Shown here: piece by piece, positions 44,023 through 56,800 of the stretch
How the letters are laid out: every line of letters begins with the position of its first letter
How positions within the stretch are numbered: position 1 is the first letter of the stretch
Origin: Leptidea sinapis
Taxonomy: Eukaryota > Arthropoda > Insecta > Lepidoptera > Pieridae
Direction of reading: 5' to 3'
Assembly: GCF_905404315.1 (NCBI RefSeq)
Contig: NC_066279.1
Coordinates: forward strand, 5,592,501-5,656,500
Length of the DNA stretch: 64,000 bases
The notes under the pieces: model-generated
The model's database searches: none
What the model was told of the DNA's origin: nothing
What the model saw: only the letters and a program-made list of their open reading frames with translations
Position numbers and translations under genes: made by a program

Positions 44023-47000
44023 ATGATATACGAGGTGTGTATAAGTTAAAATAACAATAATTTAGTGTACAATTCCGTTAATATTTCTGTTCCTGATCTT
44101 TTTGATAAAGCATTTTCTTTGATTAACGCGAGTGTTACACACGTAAATAAAACAGTCTTTAAAGGATTAAAACGCGTATAATTGTAACTGTATGCTGGAG
44201 TGTTAAATAAAATGATAATGAAAATGTAACTTTACCGCAAAATCGAATGTAAGTATAATCTAATGTAACGTAAAATCTATCTAATGTGAGTAAAACACAG
44301 CTACAATTACACGCGTTTTAATGCATTAAAAAGTGTCCTTTGACCAGTGGCAGGCCCCTTTGCACAGGATGCCGGCTAGATCATGGGTACCACAAAGGCG
44401 CCTATTGCTGCCGTGAAGCAGTAATGTGTAAGCATTACTGTGTTTCGGTCGGTTTCGGACGAGCGCAGTTGTAGTGCCATTCAGAATTTTTGGGGTTTTT
44501 CAAGAATCCTGAGCGGCACTGCAATGTAATGGGCAGGGCGTATCAATTACCATCAGATGAACGTCCTGCTCGTCTTGCCCCTTATTTTCATAAAAAATTA
44601 AAAGAAAAAATGTGTTTTATTTCAATCCTTTCAAAAACCAAGATTTTTTTTAGGTGCTATGCCTGGCCTTTCTCACAACAACTCTCTCAGAGCAACTCGG
44701 ACAGACCTACCCATTCTCTGCACAACATGTAGCCAAAGTTATAGATCATTTATTGAGCGACAAAGGAGAAATATTGGGACAAGTAAGTTTTATCTATCTT
44801 TACTCTAAATCTGGCTCTAACTATAGTTTTTATTTTTAAGTCGATCGTGTAAAATTTAAATACAAAATTTATGACACAAACACAGTTTGTCTAGAAAACG
44901 CGAGATTATTATAACATTATGATTTTAGATTAACAGCTAAATCTAATTAAGGTGTAAATTCATTTACCACTTAAGGTATCATTGAGGACTCAGATCGATA
45001 TGCTTAAGCGCATTAAATAACGGTCAAGTAAGGCTTTTTCACTATAGTTTCTAAAGGTATAAAAACTTATACAATTCTTATAATCCCCGAAAATTTATAG
45101 AAATTTAGTCCTGGTCCTGACGTCACAAATACCTGGCTGATACAGGCAGCCAGGTATTTGTGACGTCAGGACCCGGCAGACAAATACTTCAAAATATCAG
45201 TAACGTTTACTGTTGGACAAATTTTAATACGTGTATTGAAGAGTTTATAGAACAATAAATATGGTTTTGTATTTCACGTTATTAACCTCAATCTGATGAA
45301 GTTTTCAACTCTGTCGTATAGTTTTTTAATGTCCTAATATACGATAGATATGTTTTTTTTTTGTTATTGTTGCGTTTTCTCTATCGTTGGTTAGTTAATA
45401 TACGGGTCATTTGATACTATACTATGATTATATTTAATTAAAACTGCCAGGATTTCCTCGTTGGATAGCTAGGCTGATCTATCGATGGAAATAACTACCA
45501 GCGTATGTGTTTCATGTAGCCCTATTGCGGAGCTATATACATGTTACACATAAACACTAAATTATTTTTTGCTGACTGTACGCATGAACGCTGACGTCAT
45601 GCAGACGTTAATATGACAAGGTTTCATCATGTGAGGATTAAAATAAAGTACCATCCTTATCATCTAGAGCTGATGATGACATTATTATTTTACACACATA
45701 AGAGAGGGTAAAGGGGCAAGAGGCTCACGCGATGGAACTCGGTGAGACAAACGCCCGTGAACCTCTGCAACACCCTTCGTGTCCAGAGATGCGTTGCCGG
45801 CGTTTAAGTTGCGACTTTTCTCTATGCTTACAGGTCCCTAAGTCGTATCGGTTTGGGAAACCTGCAGATGGTAATTGATTCTACAAAGTGGCTGTGCTAA
45901 GCAAAAAAATTCTCGAAAGACATGCGGTTTAAGAATTCCCTACATAAACAAGATGCAGTCTAAGATTACTCTGAATTTGCAAAACAACTATGGTACTGCC
46001 CATATCACTTACCAGCAGAAGACGGAGTGATTGTCAGCCGATTCCAGAAACGACTCTTATTGTTAACATTCACAGATGATTTTTAATTATTTCCAGGCCG
46101 AACCAAAGTACAAGTTTGAGTATGAAGTAAATGATCTTCACACTGGAGATATAAAGAATCAGAAAGAAACCCGCAAAGGTCATATTCTTTCTGGAATGTA
46201 CTCATTTATTCAACCAGATGGCGTCAAAAGGACTGTTTATTACAAGGCTGGTGGCGAAGAGGGGTAAATTTATAAATCATTATTCATTTTAAGTTTTTCA
46301 GATGTGCGTGGGGTACTGACACGTTAACCATTCCTGCTTATAAAAATGAATATTTACTGTTGATCGGTCCAGGGAAATGGCAAACTGAATTTTTTTTTTT
46401 GTAAAAGAGGGAGACAAATAAGTGTCTGGGTCACCCGATGTTAAGTGATTCATTCATATTCTCCTGCAATACCAGACCAATCGCAAGAGCGTTGCCGTAC
46501 ATATAAAAAGTGTTCGCGCTTTTTTAAGGTACCCATGTCGTATCGTACTGGAAACATCGCAAAAGGATGCTATTTCCACTGCTTGGTTGGACGTGGAAGG
46601 TCTTTTCTTTAAAATATACATGCAAGACATCCAGATGGTGGGGGATAATCTCCTTATATCGTGCCCGTCGTACGAAGGTAGAATTCAATGGCAGGAATCA
46701 GGTTACGCGATAAATACATTAAAAGACACACAATGCTGAAAAACGACAGATCTTCGCAACGCCAAGTTGCCAAAAGTCGTCATTTTAACCACTAGTACAA
46801 GTCGGCAAAGATGATAATACTATCTCATCCGACTCCATGTAAAAACGAACCAGCTTCCAATCTTCATAGATAATTCAATACAGTACAATCTCCCACGTCT
46901 GTATCCCACAGAACAAGGCTGAGATTAAAGGTTTCTATTCGTTATTGTCTTGATATACTTTTCTGACATCTCCACTAATATAAACTCTTTAATATAGATA

Positions 47001-47846
47001 GCTTATTTTTCTTGATATTTTTGATCAGGTCTCTATTTTAAAACATCTTCGATCAGTTCGTGGAATGAACGCGTTGCATTCAGCCATTACATTTTTCGCT
47101 TACAGTTATCGTAAAGAATCCACTTTTCATCGCCTGTCACAATTCGATCCAATATTCCTTCATTTCTGTATAGATTCAACAAGGCAACACAATTTTCAAC
47201 ACACATTTCGTTCTGCAGATTAGTCAAATCATGAAGCACCCATTTTTATTATATTGATTTGACGCAAATGAGTCAATATTGTTGGTAAGGTAACGTTTAG
47301 GTTAAACGATGCCGCTAATTCCTGGGTAGTTTGGCTCAGATCGGCTTCCACCATCTATTTCAATTCATTGTTATTCACCGTGTCTTCCACGTGGTTTGTT
47401 CTTCAAATCAAAGTTTCCATCACAAAATGTTTAGAAACTAAATCGCATGGTGAGTTCATTAGCAGTCCCCTCTCCAAACGCAACATTGATATTGCAAGCT
47501 GTTTCTGCCGCGTTAGTTCCGCGTCGGAACTCGTATTCAATAATCACTCCAATTGTCTCAGCTAAATAAAAAAAAACTGAAAGTCGATCGTAGAATGTTG
47601 CACATTATTAAAAGATGAACTAGATTGGTACCATGTGAAAAAAGTTTTACTCAAAAATCTCAAAACACGAAGATTCTATGTCAACTCGAAGTACGTATTA
47701 GAATAAAACGGCAATTTCATAGTTTATCTCCTAATATTAATAACCTTATAATATGCACGTGAGTCATCACTTATGCAACAATTGTTTCTTTTTTCAGGTT
47801 TGAAGCAAATGTAAAGTACTCAACTAAAGAACAGGAAAAGGATTAA
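44023..47846 (+). CDS. Divergent RR-2-like cuticular protein (118 aa), gene 6
   Basis: The exons are 44023-44034, 44654-44782, 46097-46263 and 47798-47846. It has the family's split signal peptide (MIYE plus VLCLAFLTTTLSE) and the same 167-nt exon 3. It lacks the His/Gly or Gln/Val-rich region: exon 2 instead encodes HVAKVIDHLLSDKGEILGQ. The RR core is YKFEYEVNDLHTGDIKNQ ... YSFIQPDGVKRTVYY, and exon 4 gives GFEANVKYSTKEQEKD with no His tail. It is the shortest and most charged member of the cluster. Chitin binding is likely, but its mechanical role may differ. Introns hold a SINE-like insert (1), a perfect hairpin (2), and LINE-1 and mariner remnants (3). Confidence 0.88.
44344..44597 (+). 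mobile_element. SINE-like element in intron 1 of gene 6
   Basis: CCAGTGGCAGGCCCCTTTGC ... TATCAATTACCATCAGATGA ... CCCTTATTTTCATAAAAAA shows a well-preserved 3' end. An internal stretch between the CGGTC and GAGCGCAG words is missing. Confidence 0.85.
45114..45172. repeat. Perfect 26-bp inverted repeat (hairpin) in intron 2 of gene 6
   Basis: The arms 45114-45139 and 45147-45172 are perfectly complementary, separated by a 7-nt loop (ATACAGG). Each arm contains the palindrome TGACGTCA, the CRE/CREB-type site. No transposon termini are visible around it. Confidence 0.9.
45420..45540 (+). repeat. Unclassified mid-repeat, CTAGGCTGAT family
   Basis: TTGGATAGCTAGGCTGATC ... GTAGCCCTATTG matches 57060-57130 and, inverted, 32868-32980. 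Confidence 0.5.
46388..46790 (-). mobile_element. LINE-1 3' fragment
   Basis: On the minus strand it is the diverged LINE-1 end: T-run (poly(A)) at 46388, GTCACCCGATGTTAAGTGAT, and the RT C-terminal region to about 46770. It lies in intron 3 of gene 6. A weaker LINE-end-like segment lies at about 45705-45860 in intron 2. Confidence 0.7.
47040..47640 (-). pseudogene. Mariner transposase fragment
   Basis: The minus strand shows the N-terminal part (SELTMRF-type, NAAETACN-like) at about 47560-47340, then the central catalytic block ILDRIVTGDEKWILYDN at 47165-47105, which contains the first catalytic D of mariner. The C-terminal third is missing. Several frameshifts and stops are present. It lies in intron 3 of gene 6. 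Confidence 0.8.
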
Positions 47847-48286
47847 ATAATGATTCACAACGTAAATTTGAGTAGTAATTACTGTTACCAAGCATTTTCT
47901 TATAGATGATAAAGAAATAAACTATTAATATTTACTTCTTATTTTTTTAATTATTTATTTAATATTAAGTTAAGTCACTATGAAAGATGCTTTAAACATT
48001 ATTTAAAAAATCTTGAGGCCTATTTTTAACTGACTTCAAAACAGAAAGAGGTTCTCAATTCGACAGTTTGTTGTTACCTCAAAAATTTCGATTGGGTGAA
48101 CCGATTTTGATAATTCTTTTTATAATTTGAAAGCTGGTGCTTCCCGTGTGGTCTCATTGTAATTTAGTCTGAGAGGACAATGGCATCCATGACAAAACCG
48201 TAAAAGTCTTAAATTTGCTATACGTATATCGATGATAATTTACATTTGGATTTTTCATTGCTGCATCGAAAAAAAAAAATTTTACA
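47847..48286. other. Gene 6 3' flank and GTGAACCGATTTTG repeat, copy 1
   Basis: Positions 48060-48250 (TTACCTCAAAAATTTCG, GGGTGAACCGATTTTGATAA, GAAAGCTGGTGCTT) recur at 49620-49790. It is preceded by a GACTTCAAAA terminus at 48031. There is no coding content. Confidence 0.5.
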
Positions 48287-48712
48287 AAAAACAACCGACT
48301 TCAAAAACACTATTCCAAAACAATAGATATAATGTTTACTAAAAAGTATAAAAATAATTGCGTATTTTTATACAATCTAATTAATTGATTGAATTCTAGT
48401 TACGATTATTGATTATACACATATTTAGACAAATTGTTGGTTGGTGTACTTCAAATTCAATAAAAATCTAATTTTTGGAGTCGGTGCCATCCAAGATAGG
48501 ATTGTAACTACGTACTTACATAGTTATAGGTGAGATGTGCTTGAGTCGTGAGGAGGCGAGAGGCGAGAGCGGGTCGCGGCTGAAGGACACTGATTCCAAA
48601 AATAACAATAATCGTAACTAGAATTAGATTAATTAATTAGATTGTATAAAAATACGCAATTATTTTTATACTTTTTAGTGCATAGCATTTTTTTGAAGTC
48701 GGTTGTTTTTTT
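48287..48712. mobile_element. Foldback/MITE with ~120-bp inverted repeats
   Basis: 48290-48415 (AAACAACCGACTTCAAAAAC ... CTAGTTACGATTATTG) is inverted at 48605-48712, with a central GC-richer part (CGAGAGGCGAGAGCGGGTCG). The terminus CCGACTTCAAAA is shared with other repeats here, and a half copy lies at 50193-50345. Confidence 0.75.
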
Positions 48713-50479
48713 GTTAATTTATTTTTTTATTTTTTAATGATCAGCTTTTAATATTTTCCTAATAAGGGGTTAGGTAAAAGCATTATATAATTATTATGAT
48801 AATTGTATATTCTCTGTGGACAAATAGTAATACGACAGGAACCTATTTAGATTAAATTCTTAAAGATTGAACATAATATTTATATAACAATATTAATATA
48901 GATTTTTTTGTACCTAAACTTGAGATTTTTTGTGCATTCTTGTATTAAAAAATATTTACAAGAATAAAATCAAACTAAAATAAGGCGAATCACTTAAGCC
49001 ATAATTGTTAAACCATCTATGCTATGTAAAACTCAATTAATACTACGAATAAATATTTTTTTTATAATTGTAATTGGTAAGCTCAAAAACGACAACTAAT
49101 ATGGATAAACTCATATATTAAAAATGACACCTCATGCTTAAATATTGAAAAATCCATTGAAGAAACTATACATGATAAACTAGGGGGCGCGCCATATTAT
49201 TTTAATGTGGTTTGTTAGAATTCAGAATTCAATAAAATCCAAAACAATTCTACAAATGTCCCTATTAATTATTAAGCTTTATCAATCTCTATTGGTTAAG
49301 ATACAACTCTAAAAACACGATTATGAATAGAATCAGAATTCTATTCAAAGATTTTATACCTATTTGAAATTAAAAGAAAAATAACGAATAAAAAGTGATT
49401 TCGTCATAACTGTCTAGGTATGTTAGATTGACGAAAAATTTCGGTTATTTCTACATACTAAAAAAGAATTTACAGTTAACATCATTAAGGTTATTGTCAT
49501 TTTATAATTAATAGTAAATAAATTATAATTTTATTACGAGGAAATCCTCTAGGGTTTATCTGGGTAATCTTTTTAACTAATCTTTTAATGTTCTCAATTC
49601 GTCGGTATTTTTTTTATGTTTGTTACCTCAAAACTTTCGACTGGGTGAACCGATTTTGATAATTCTTTTTTTATTTGAAAGCTGGTGCTTAATTTGGTCT
49701 AGATCTGACAATGGTGTCTATGAGAAAACCATAAAAGTCTTAAATTTGGTATACATACGTATAGCAAAGTGGATGATATATTTACGAATTACTCAATATC
49801 GCGCCAACCAAATTCGATGATTCTTTTTTTATTGGAAAAGATAGTTTGGTTAGGTTTTGATAACGGAATCCATGACAAAGTAACGGAACTCTTCAATTCT
49901 TAGGAGCAAATTAACGATACTCGGCCGAATCTTTTTATGCTATCCGGATATTTTAATCATCAACCAACACATAGTTATGGTCTATTGTCGTAGTCAAATA
50001 TGATGATCAATGGGACTCCTTAACGACTTACAGTAAGGGTGCGATCTGTGGCAGAACTTCTGTCTGTAATAAAATTGCAAAGCACTCACGTTCATTGCTG
50101 CATTTAAAATTTAGTATATCTACACATATTTTGACAAATTGTTAGTTAGTGTACTTTAAATTCACTAGAAATCATAAAATAAAAAAAAAATAACAAAAAA
50201 ACAACCGACTTCAAAAACACTATTCCAAAACAATAGATATCATGTGCACTACTTTTAGTTTGTATAAAAATAATTGCGTATTTTTATATAATCTAATTAA
50301 TTAATCCAATTCTAGTTACGATTATTGTAATTTTTGGAGCTCTCGCCTCTCACCTCTATATTTTAATCCTAACCATACATCCCTCAGCGAGTAAACAGTT
50401 ATTATTGTTATTTCCCTTTAAAAATAAATACTCATTTTTATAAAAAATTTGGCCAAAATTAATAAATGAAATTTATGGA
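48713..50479. other. Intergenic DNA with repeat copies
   Basis: No gene was found. 49570-50345 is a longer copy of the GTGAACCGATTTTG repeat (with GATGATCAATGGGACTCCTT) ending in the ACAACCGACTTCAAAAAC half foldback at 50193. The rest (48713-49569) is AT-rich with nothing recognised. Confidence 0.5.
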
Positions 50480-50718
50480 TTTTTTTTTGATGATTATAAG
50501 GGACGAGACGAGCAGGACGTTCGGCTGATGGTTATTGATACGCCCCTCCCATTAAAATGCAGTGCCGCTCAGGATTCTTGAAGAAACCCAAAAATTCTGA
50601 GCGGCACTATAATTGCACTCGTCCTCACCTTGAGACATAAAAAGTTAAGTCTCATTTGCCCAATATTTTTTTCAGCTACGACGCCCTTCAGACCGAAACA
50701 CAATAAAACTCACACATT
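50480..50718 (-). mobile_element. SINE-like element (G-H spacer)
   Basis: This is the reverse complement of the family: T-run at 50480, GGGACGAGACGAGCAGGACG, then AGTGCCGCTCAGGATTCTTG. It is truncated before the CAGTGGGAGG head. Confidence 0.8.
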
Positions 50719-53404
50719 TAAAATTTTTTATGTACTTAGGTCGAACTTATGAAAGTCATAGTTTAAATAGGTACATTTTGACTGAACTACGGAAAATATG
50801 AAATGAGAAGAATGAAAAGAATATCAAAGGTAATGTCTTAAATAATTTTTTACAAACAGCATCATAATTTTATTTTTTTTCTAATTCAATCTATGCAAAG
50901 TGATGCAACAAAAATACTCAGTAAGTCAAAAATAAAACTGTTTAAATAATCTTAAAAAATCCTCAATAGGAATGCAGTGCTCAAATGTAATTAGCGTTAC
51001 GTTATTAATAATATATAACTTGACTTTATTTTAGAGAATGAAACGACCCGCCCCACAACTCTGCCACAAGCAATGAATTTTAAGCTAGCATGACAAGGCC
51101 TGCCACAAGAACTAAATACATTGAAGTTCCTAAAAACACACACATTGAATTTATTTATAAAAAAAGATCCGACGTTATTCCGCGCCTAACTCATTGCCAG
51201 TAAAAAAACTGTAGGCGCTTACACATCAGGCTCCAAAATCTCACTTCCTATCTCGCCATACACACAGCATTTTTGAAAGAAAGAAAGAAAAAAAAAGAAA
51301 GAAAAAACATTTATTTTAACACACAAATAACAAAAAGAAGAAACTTAATAATATATAAATATAAAAACGTGTGGTGTTTATAAAGGAGCCACTCAGCATG
51401 TGTTTCAACACAAGTGCGCTGCAACGCTGATTTTCTGTGACCCCCGCGTGATACATGAACCTCGAGGGCGACACCTCGCCTGAATTACAGTATTACTATG
51501 GTAATTGAAGTTTCAACAATTAACTACTTAACTAAACTTAAAAACAATTAACTACTTAACTAAACTAAAAAACAATTAACTACTAAACTAAACTAAAAAC
51601 AAGAACAAACGTAAAAAGAGTAATTATAATTAAAAATTCCTAACAATGACTTTTGATACCTTATTGCGGGTTAGCCCGGGTTTTTCCGCGATTGGTGAAT
51701 CCTGACCTGTGTGCACCATTCATCTCCGGTTATCAAAGTCATCAAACCGGTTAAACCATTTTCATCTACTAATAGTGACACCGCGTTAGGTTCGTAAGCG
51801 TTAAAATTTTTTTTTCGCGTCTCTCGTTACAATATTTCTTTTTTGTAAAAATTTAAGATATCGAATTCTAATTAAGATTCATACTTTTTACATAAAGAAA
51901 AACAAATGTAAAATAGCTAGATACAACATTTTACTATGTAAGATAAAAATAATGTAGTCAAAGAGATTTTAACATGCTATATGCGAAAATACTTATTACT
52001 TACCAGATCTTTTATCAATATCCCTACTAATAGAATAAATGTGAATGTTAGTTTGTTTGTTACACTTTTCACAATATTAAGTACAGAGATAGACTAGAAC
52101 TTGAAAAAGTACATAGGCTACCTTTTATTGCAAAAAAATAAATGGAGGGGTTGAAATTTTAAAATTTTGCGCAAAATCAATTCTTAAATCCACAGAACTT
52201 TACAACATTGTTAATAAACACGTAAATATATATCCGAAAAATTATTATGTCTGTAAAAAAGTTGTAAAAAGATGGATAATGACCTAAAACTATGAGGAGA
52301 CGGAGGCCCTTTTATGTATTTTAAAGTAACAAAAAAATTGATTATATCTGCCTACTCTATACTACGAGTATGTATTAATTTAGCACTACATTAACTCTTT
52401 ATATTTCTAAAAAAAAAGTCATAATTAATTCTTAAGAACTTTTTCTTTTAATTTTTATAAACTTATTACACAATATACTAGCGAACACAACACACTTACT
52501 CACACAAACGCACAAATACACACAAACCCACACCTTATTAGTGTTTAGTAGGTACCTACTTAGTCATTATAGATATGGAAGAGCGGGATCTTCTGACACA
52601 GGTTTTTTCACCTAAAGGAAGGCTCCAACCAATTATATCATGTAACATAACTTTTGGTACCAGTGATAAAGATATTTGAAAGAAATTTGAATTTAAAAAA
52701 ATTGAAATGGCCATTTCTATGGAAATTCGTCATTACCGAAGATAAAACCATGAAACTTTGTATTTAGGCACTTGATAAGAAATAATTTATTAACATTTTG
52801 TTCGAGCATTATTAAAACTTTGAATTACATGCGGGTGAAATAGGAAATTAAAGTTCACAGGGAAATATTATTAAAGAGATTGTCCACAATGACAAGGGAA
52901 ATGCTTTATATCATAGAAGAGCGGTGCCAGCAGCGGAAAAAGCAGCTTGTATGTGTATTATTTGAAAAGTATCCTAAAAAATAAAAAATAATTGCCCAGA
53001 GTAACTATTCATGAGGGACGCATTTTGATATATGTTGTTCAAATCTCAGGTTGTGGCTCCATCTACAAGATCTACTTTACAATTGATAACCTGCTCAACC
53101 CTTATAATTGCAAATAAGAAATTGACTTGACATGTCACTCTTTTGAATCTAAACAATTTATTATTTTTTTAAATGGACTTACTTCTAGGATTAATTATAC
53201 AAATTAAATTTGTAACCCAAACGTATGAACGAATTTTGGTATATGTTCTTCAAATCTCAGGGTGTGGCTCCATCTACAGGATCTTATTTACAGTTTAATT
53301 ACCTTCTCAACTCCAATAATTGCATATTAGGAAATTGACTTGAGATGTCGCTCTTTTAAATCTAAACGATTTGTTATTTTTTAAAGTGATATCCCACACT
53401 TAAT
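50719..53404. other. Large spacer, no gene; retroelement-like end and tandem repeats
   Basis: 51277-51500 begins with a GAAA-rich run and GGAGCCACTCAGCATGTGTT, resembling the reversed 3' end of an unidentified retroelement. A 28-bp unit (CAATTAACTACTTAACTAAA...) is repeated three times at 51517-51600. An imperfect direct repeat (unit about 160 bp, period about 210) lies at 53024-53190 and 53235-53395. The remainder is AT-rich. Confidence 0.5.
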
Positions 53405-53660
53405 CATTATCAGCCGGAAGACGTCCACTGCTGGACAAAGGCCTCCCTCATAGATTTCCACGACGATCGGTCCTGCGCTGCCCTCTTCGAACGTATTCCG
53501 GCGATCTTGACCAGACAGTCGGTCCATCTTGTGGGGGGCCTATCAGCACTGTGTCTTCCGGTACGTGGTCGCCATTCGAGGACTTTACAGCCCCAATCTG
53601 TCCGTCGAATTACGTGCACTGCCCACTGCCACTTCAGTTTCGCAATCATTTGGACTATGT
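53405..53660 (-). pseudogene. RTE-type LINE 3' end
   Basis: The minus strand reads IAKLKWQWAVHVIRRTD, VLEWRPRTGRHSADRPPTRW and AFVQQWTSSG*, the RTE C-terminus. It is 5'-truncated with the end close to the promoter of gene 7 (170 bp). Confidence 0.8.
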
Positions 53661-53827
53661 CAGTAATTAATTACACAAATTCGCAGCCAAAATTTATGAA
53701 CATTGTTCTAATTATAAGCTATAACCGTAATAAGATATTAATTTGTAATGTATATTAGAGTCTAATTATCAAGTAATAATAATTTTAAGAGAAATCTTAG
53801 TTTGATTAGTTACCTTGTTAATAATCG

Positions 53828-53862
53828 TATAAAATCAGAACATCCATCTAGTATGCGTCAGT
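53828..53862 (+). promoter_or_regulatory. Core promoter of RR-2 gene 7
   Basis: TATAAAAT (53828-53835) lies 32 bp before the A of TCAGT (53858-53862). Confidence 0.65.
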
Positions 53863-53897
53863 GTGTTATTAAAACGTGCATGAATTCTCAGTCCAGA

Positions 53898-56800
53898 ATG
53901 TTTACAAAGGTGATTATTATTTTCATATTATGAATAGCAATGATTTCTCCACTTTTATAATCCTAAAGCATTCTACTAACAGAGGCTTCTATTCTTAGTG
54001 TAAGACACGTGTAAATAATACCGAATTTTGCCTGAAATTGATTTTTCAAAACACAAATTTACTGTTCTTTATCATGATAGATGGTGTAACTCGTATTCAA
54101 TAATAATTTTAGTTACTAGAGTTTGTTAATTCATAATCAAACAGATATATTCATGTCGCTTGTTATTCTATGTTATATTATAATTAATAATTTAAATAAT
54201 AGTGTAATCTTATATTAAGGATTTGTCTCCGCTGCGCCACACCTAGATACCGCACTACCTAAAGAACATTAGTTTTTTTATTGCTTTATTTATCTAATAG
54301 ATGCTTTAATGACGTTCTATTCATTGCATAGGGTTCATATTTTTTTACATTGAAATAATTAATAAAAAGTTTGACACGCCAACGTCACACACGCCACGAG
54401 ACTGGCTCGAGTACGCCTACGGGCGTAGTATTAGTCGCCGCATTTTACGACTATGCCTGCGCTATCTAGTTGGAGCGCAGCGGAGACCAATCATTAATCC
54501 AAGAGTGTAATCTTGTATTATTCTTTATTGAAATAAATTATATAGTGATACCAATGATTTTTGGAGTAAAAGTACAAAATTCTAAAAAAAAACTAATTGA
54601 GTGGCCAGATTGCCGAGTAAAGGCACTCACCGCGGGGGCTACTCCTATTTTTGTCCTTTACAAAAGTTAAGTGCTTAAACTGAATATTTTCTACATTTTT
54701 TCAGATATTTTGCTTCGCTTCTGTGATTGCCACCGTATTTGCAAGTTATATTGGACCGCGGGCGTATTCAGAACAGAGGTTGTCTAAATACGATGGTTAT
54801 GCGAAGCCTGTAACTGTAGGTGGATATTATGGACATGGACACGCGTATGATTATTATGTAAATATTGACTCTTTACATATTTTTAATTTATTTAAGGGTT
54901 CCGTACCAAGATAATAACAACTTACAGACCACAAGGTAACAGCTAACCTGAAAACCTTAGACCATTTATTCGACTAGACTCTAGACAGACTGTAACAACT
55001 GTGGAAACTAAAATATTAAAACTTTTGTGAGACATTATTAACTTATTTATTAATACGGCTTTACTCACGTTATATCGGTGTGGGTACCGAGTAGTTTCAG
55101 ACCATTCGGAGGCCCTTCACACCCGGAAACCAATAGTGACATAATGTCAGTGATCCTACCGTGCTCGTCATCACCACGCCCGCCCCGTCCAACCAAGGGA
55201 ACTCAAGGTAACGGTAGGGACGTTATCGCGAACCCACTACACTCACCCTGATAAAGGACCTCCAAATGGCCCGAAACTAGTCGGTACCAACACCGATAAA
55301 ACGTGAGTAAAGCCATAAACTGTGTAAATGTTGAAAAAAATTGAGGTTGGCAGTTAACCTTTATTTTGAGCAATGAACGCACACTAACACAATGTGACAT
55401 ACAAATCGCTAGTGTAAGGCGTAGTTTGTCACATACACTAAGGTGAATCACCTGGCCTATTTCCATCGGTTGTGTAACAGCAAGAGGCTATATTATGTAA
55501 ACGTATAAATTACACAAATAAAATTTGAAAATAAAATTTATGAGCGACGTGGGACTCGAACCCGCGACCTCTCGCGTTCCTTGCGAGCGCTCCTTCCACT
55601 GAGCCAACCGTTTCAGTGACGTATTGTTGATAAATCTTGCATGTCTTGTTCAACTCTCAGATTGTGGCTTAATCCATAATAATAATTAATTGTATTTAAT
55701 CCCAGAAGTGAGGGTTATCACTTAAAAAAAACGTATAAATTTTTTTAAGGTGAAAACTATAAATTGTTTCATTATATTTTCAGTCGTATCCTAAGTACGA
55801 CTTCAGTTACAAGGTGTCTGACCCGCACACCGGTGATCTGAAGGCCCAACACGAGAACCGCGATGGTGACGTAGTGAGGGGATCATACAACTTGCTCCAA
55901 CCAGATGGCGCTGAACGAAACGTCCACTATTACAGTGATGACCATACCGGGTAAGAACCATCTTGACACCTGATGTTGCGTATGTCCATGGGCGTTTGCC
56001 TCATCTCTACACATCCCGTGTGCCTCTTGCCCGTTTTCCCGCTCTTATATAAAAAAGAAGGGGGAAAATCTATTTGATGTGTATGTCAAAGTAATATTGC
56101 TGAGTTCATCATAATTTGTATCATCTCAATTCATTTAGTATTTGAATAGCATAGAATAGAATAAAAATTTATTGATAACAAAAACCACCACCACACAATT
56201 ATTAAAATGATACAAACCAAAATAAGTAATAATTTCTTAGAACTAACAAATAAAACAAATTAAATAATACAATTTATAGCTTAAAACGAAAAAGGTACTT
56301 TGCGGCAGTGAATGTCACCAAATGGAGCTAACTCAGCAAAGAGCTGCAATGGCGTGGTGCCAATGTAGCACTGGTTTTCAGTAGCCCCAACATTATTGAG
56401 TATTTGCGTGATTGCACTTTGAATTTTTTTTGTTGTTCATCGTTAACTGAGATGTCATCTGTTAATTTAAACAAGTTGAAGTTTCATAATCATAGACATA
56501 ATAGTCATAAACTTAAATAAAATTTATCCCTTTATTTAATTATTTATAAATGTGAAATCTTTTTACTTATATATATTCAAACAAACCGAATCTTGTAATT
56601 ATATTTACATATACCTATGATTATATATTATTGTATGGTCGCTCAGCGGGCAATGGAGGAGTTTCCCTGCGAGATCCAATCAGAAATGAGGAGATCCGTG
56701 GGAGAACCAAAGTTACTGACAAAGTCCAAATGATTGCGAAACTGAAGTGGCAGTGGGCAGGGCACATATTTCGACGGACAGATGGCCGTTGGGGCAGTAA

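Noticed and set aside
51517..51600. CRISPR-like array of 28-bp units
   Set aside because: Units abut without spacers and are AT-rich tandem repeats.
55203..55466. 87-codon minus-strand open frame
   Set aside because: It overlaps the foldback MITE and adjacent AT-rich DNA with no protein-like character.
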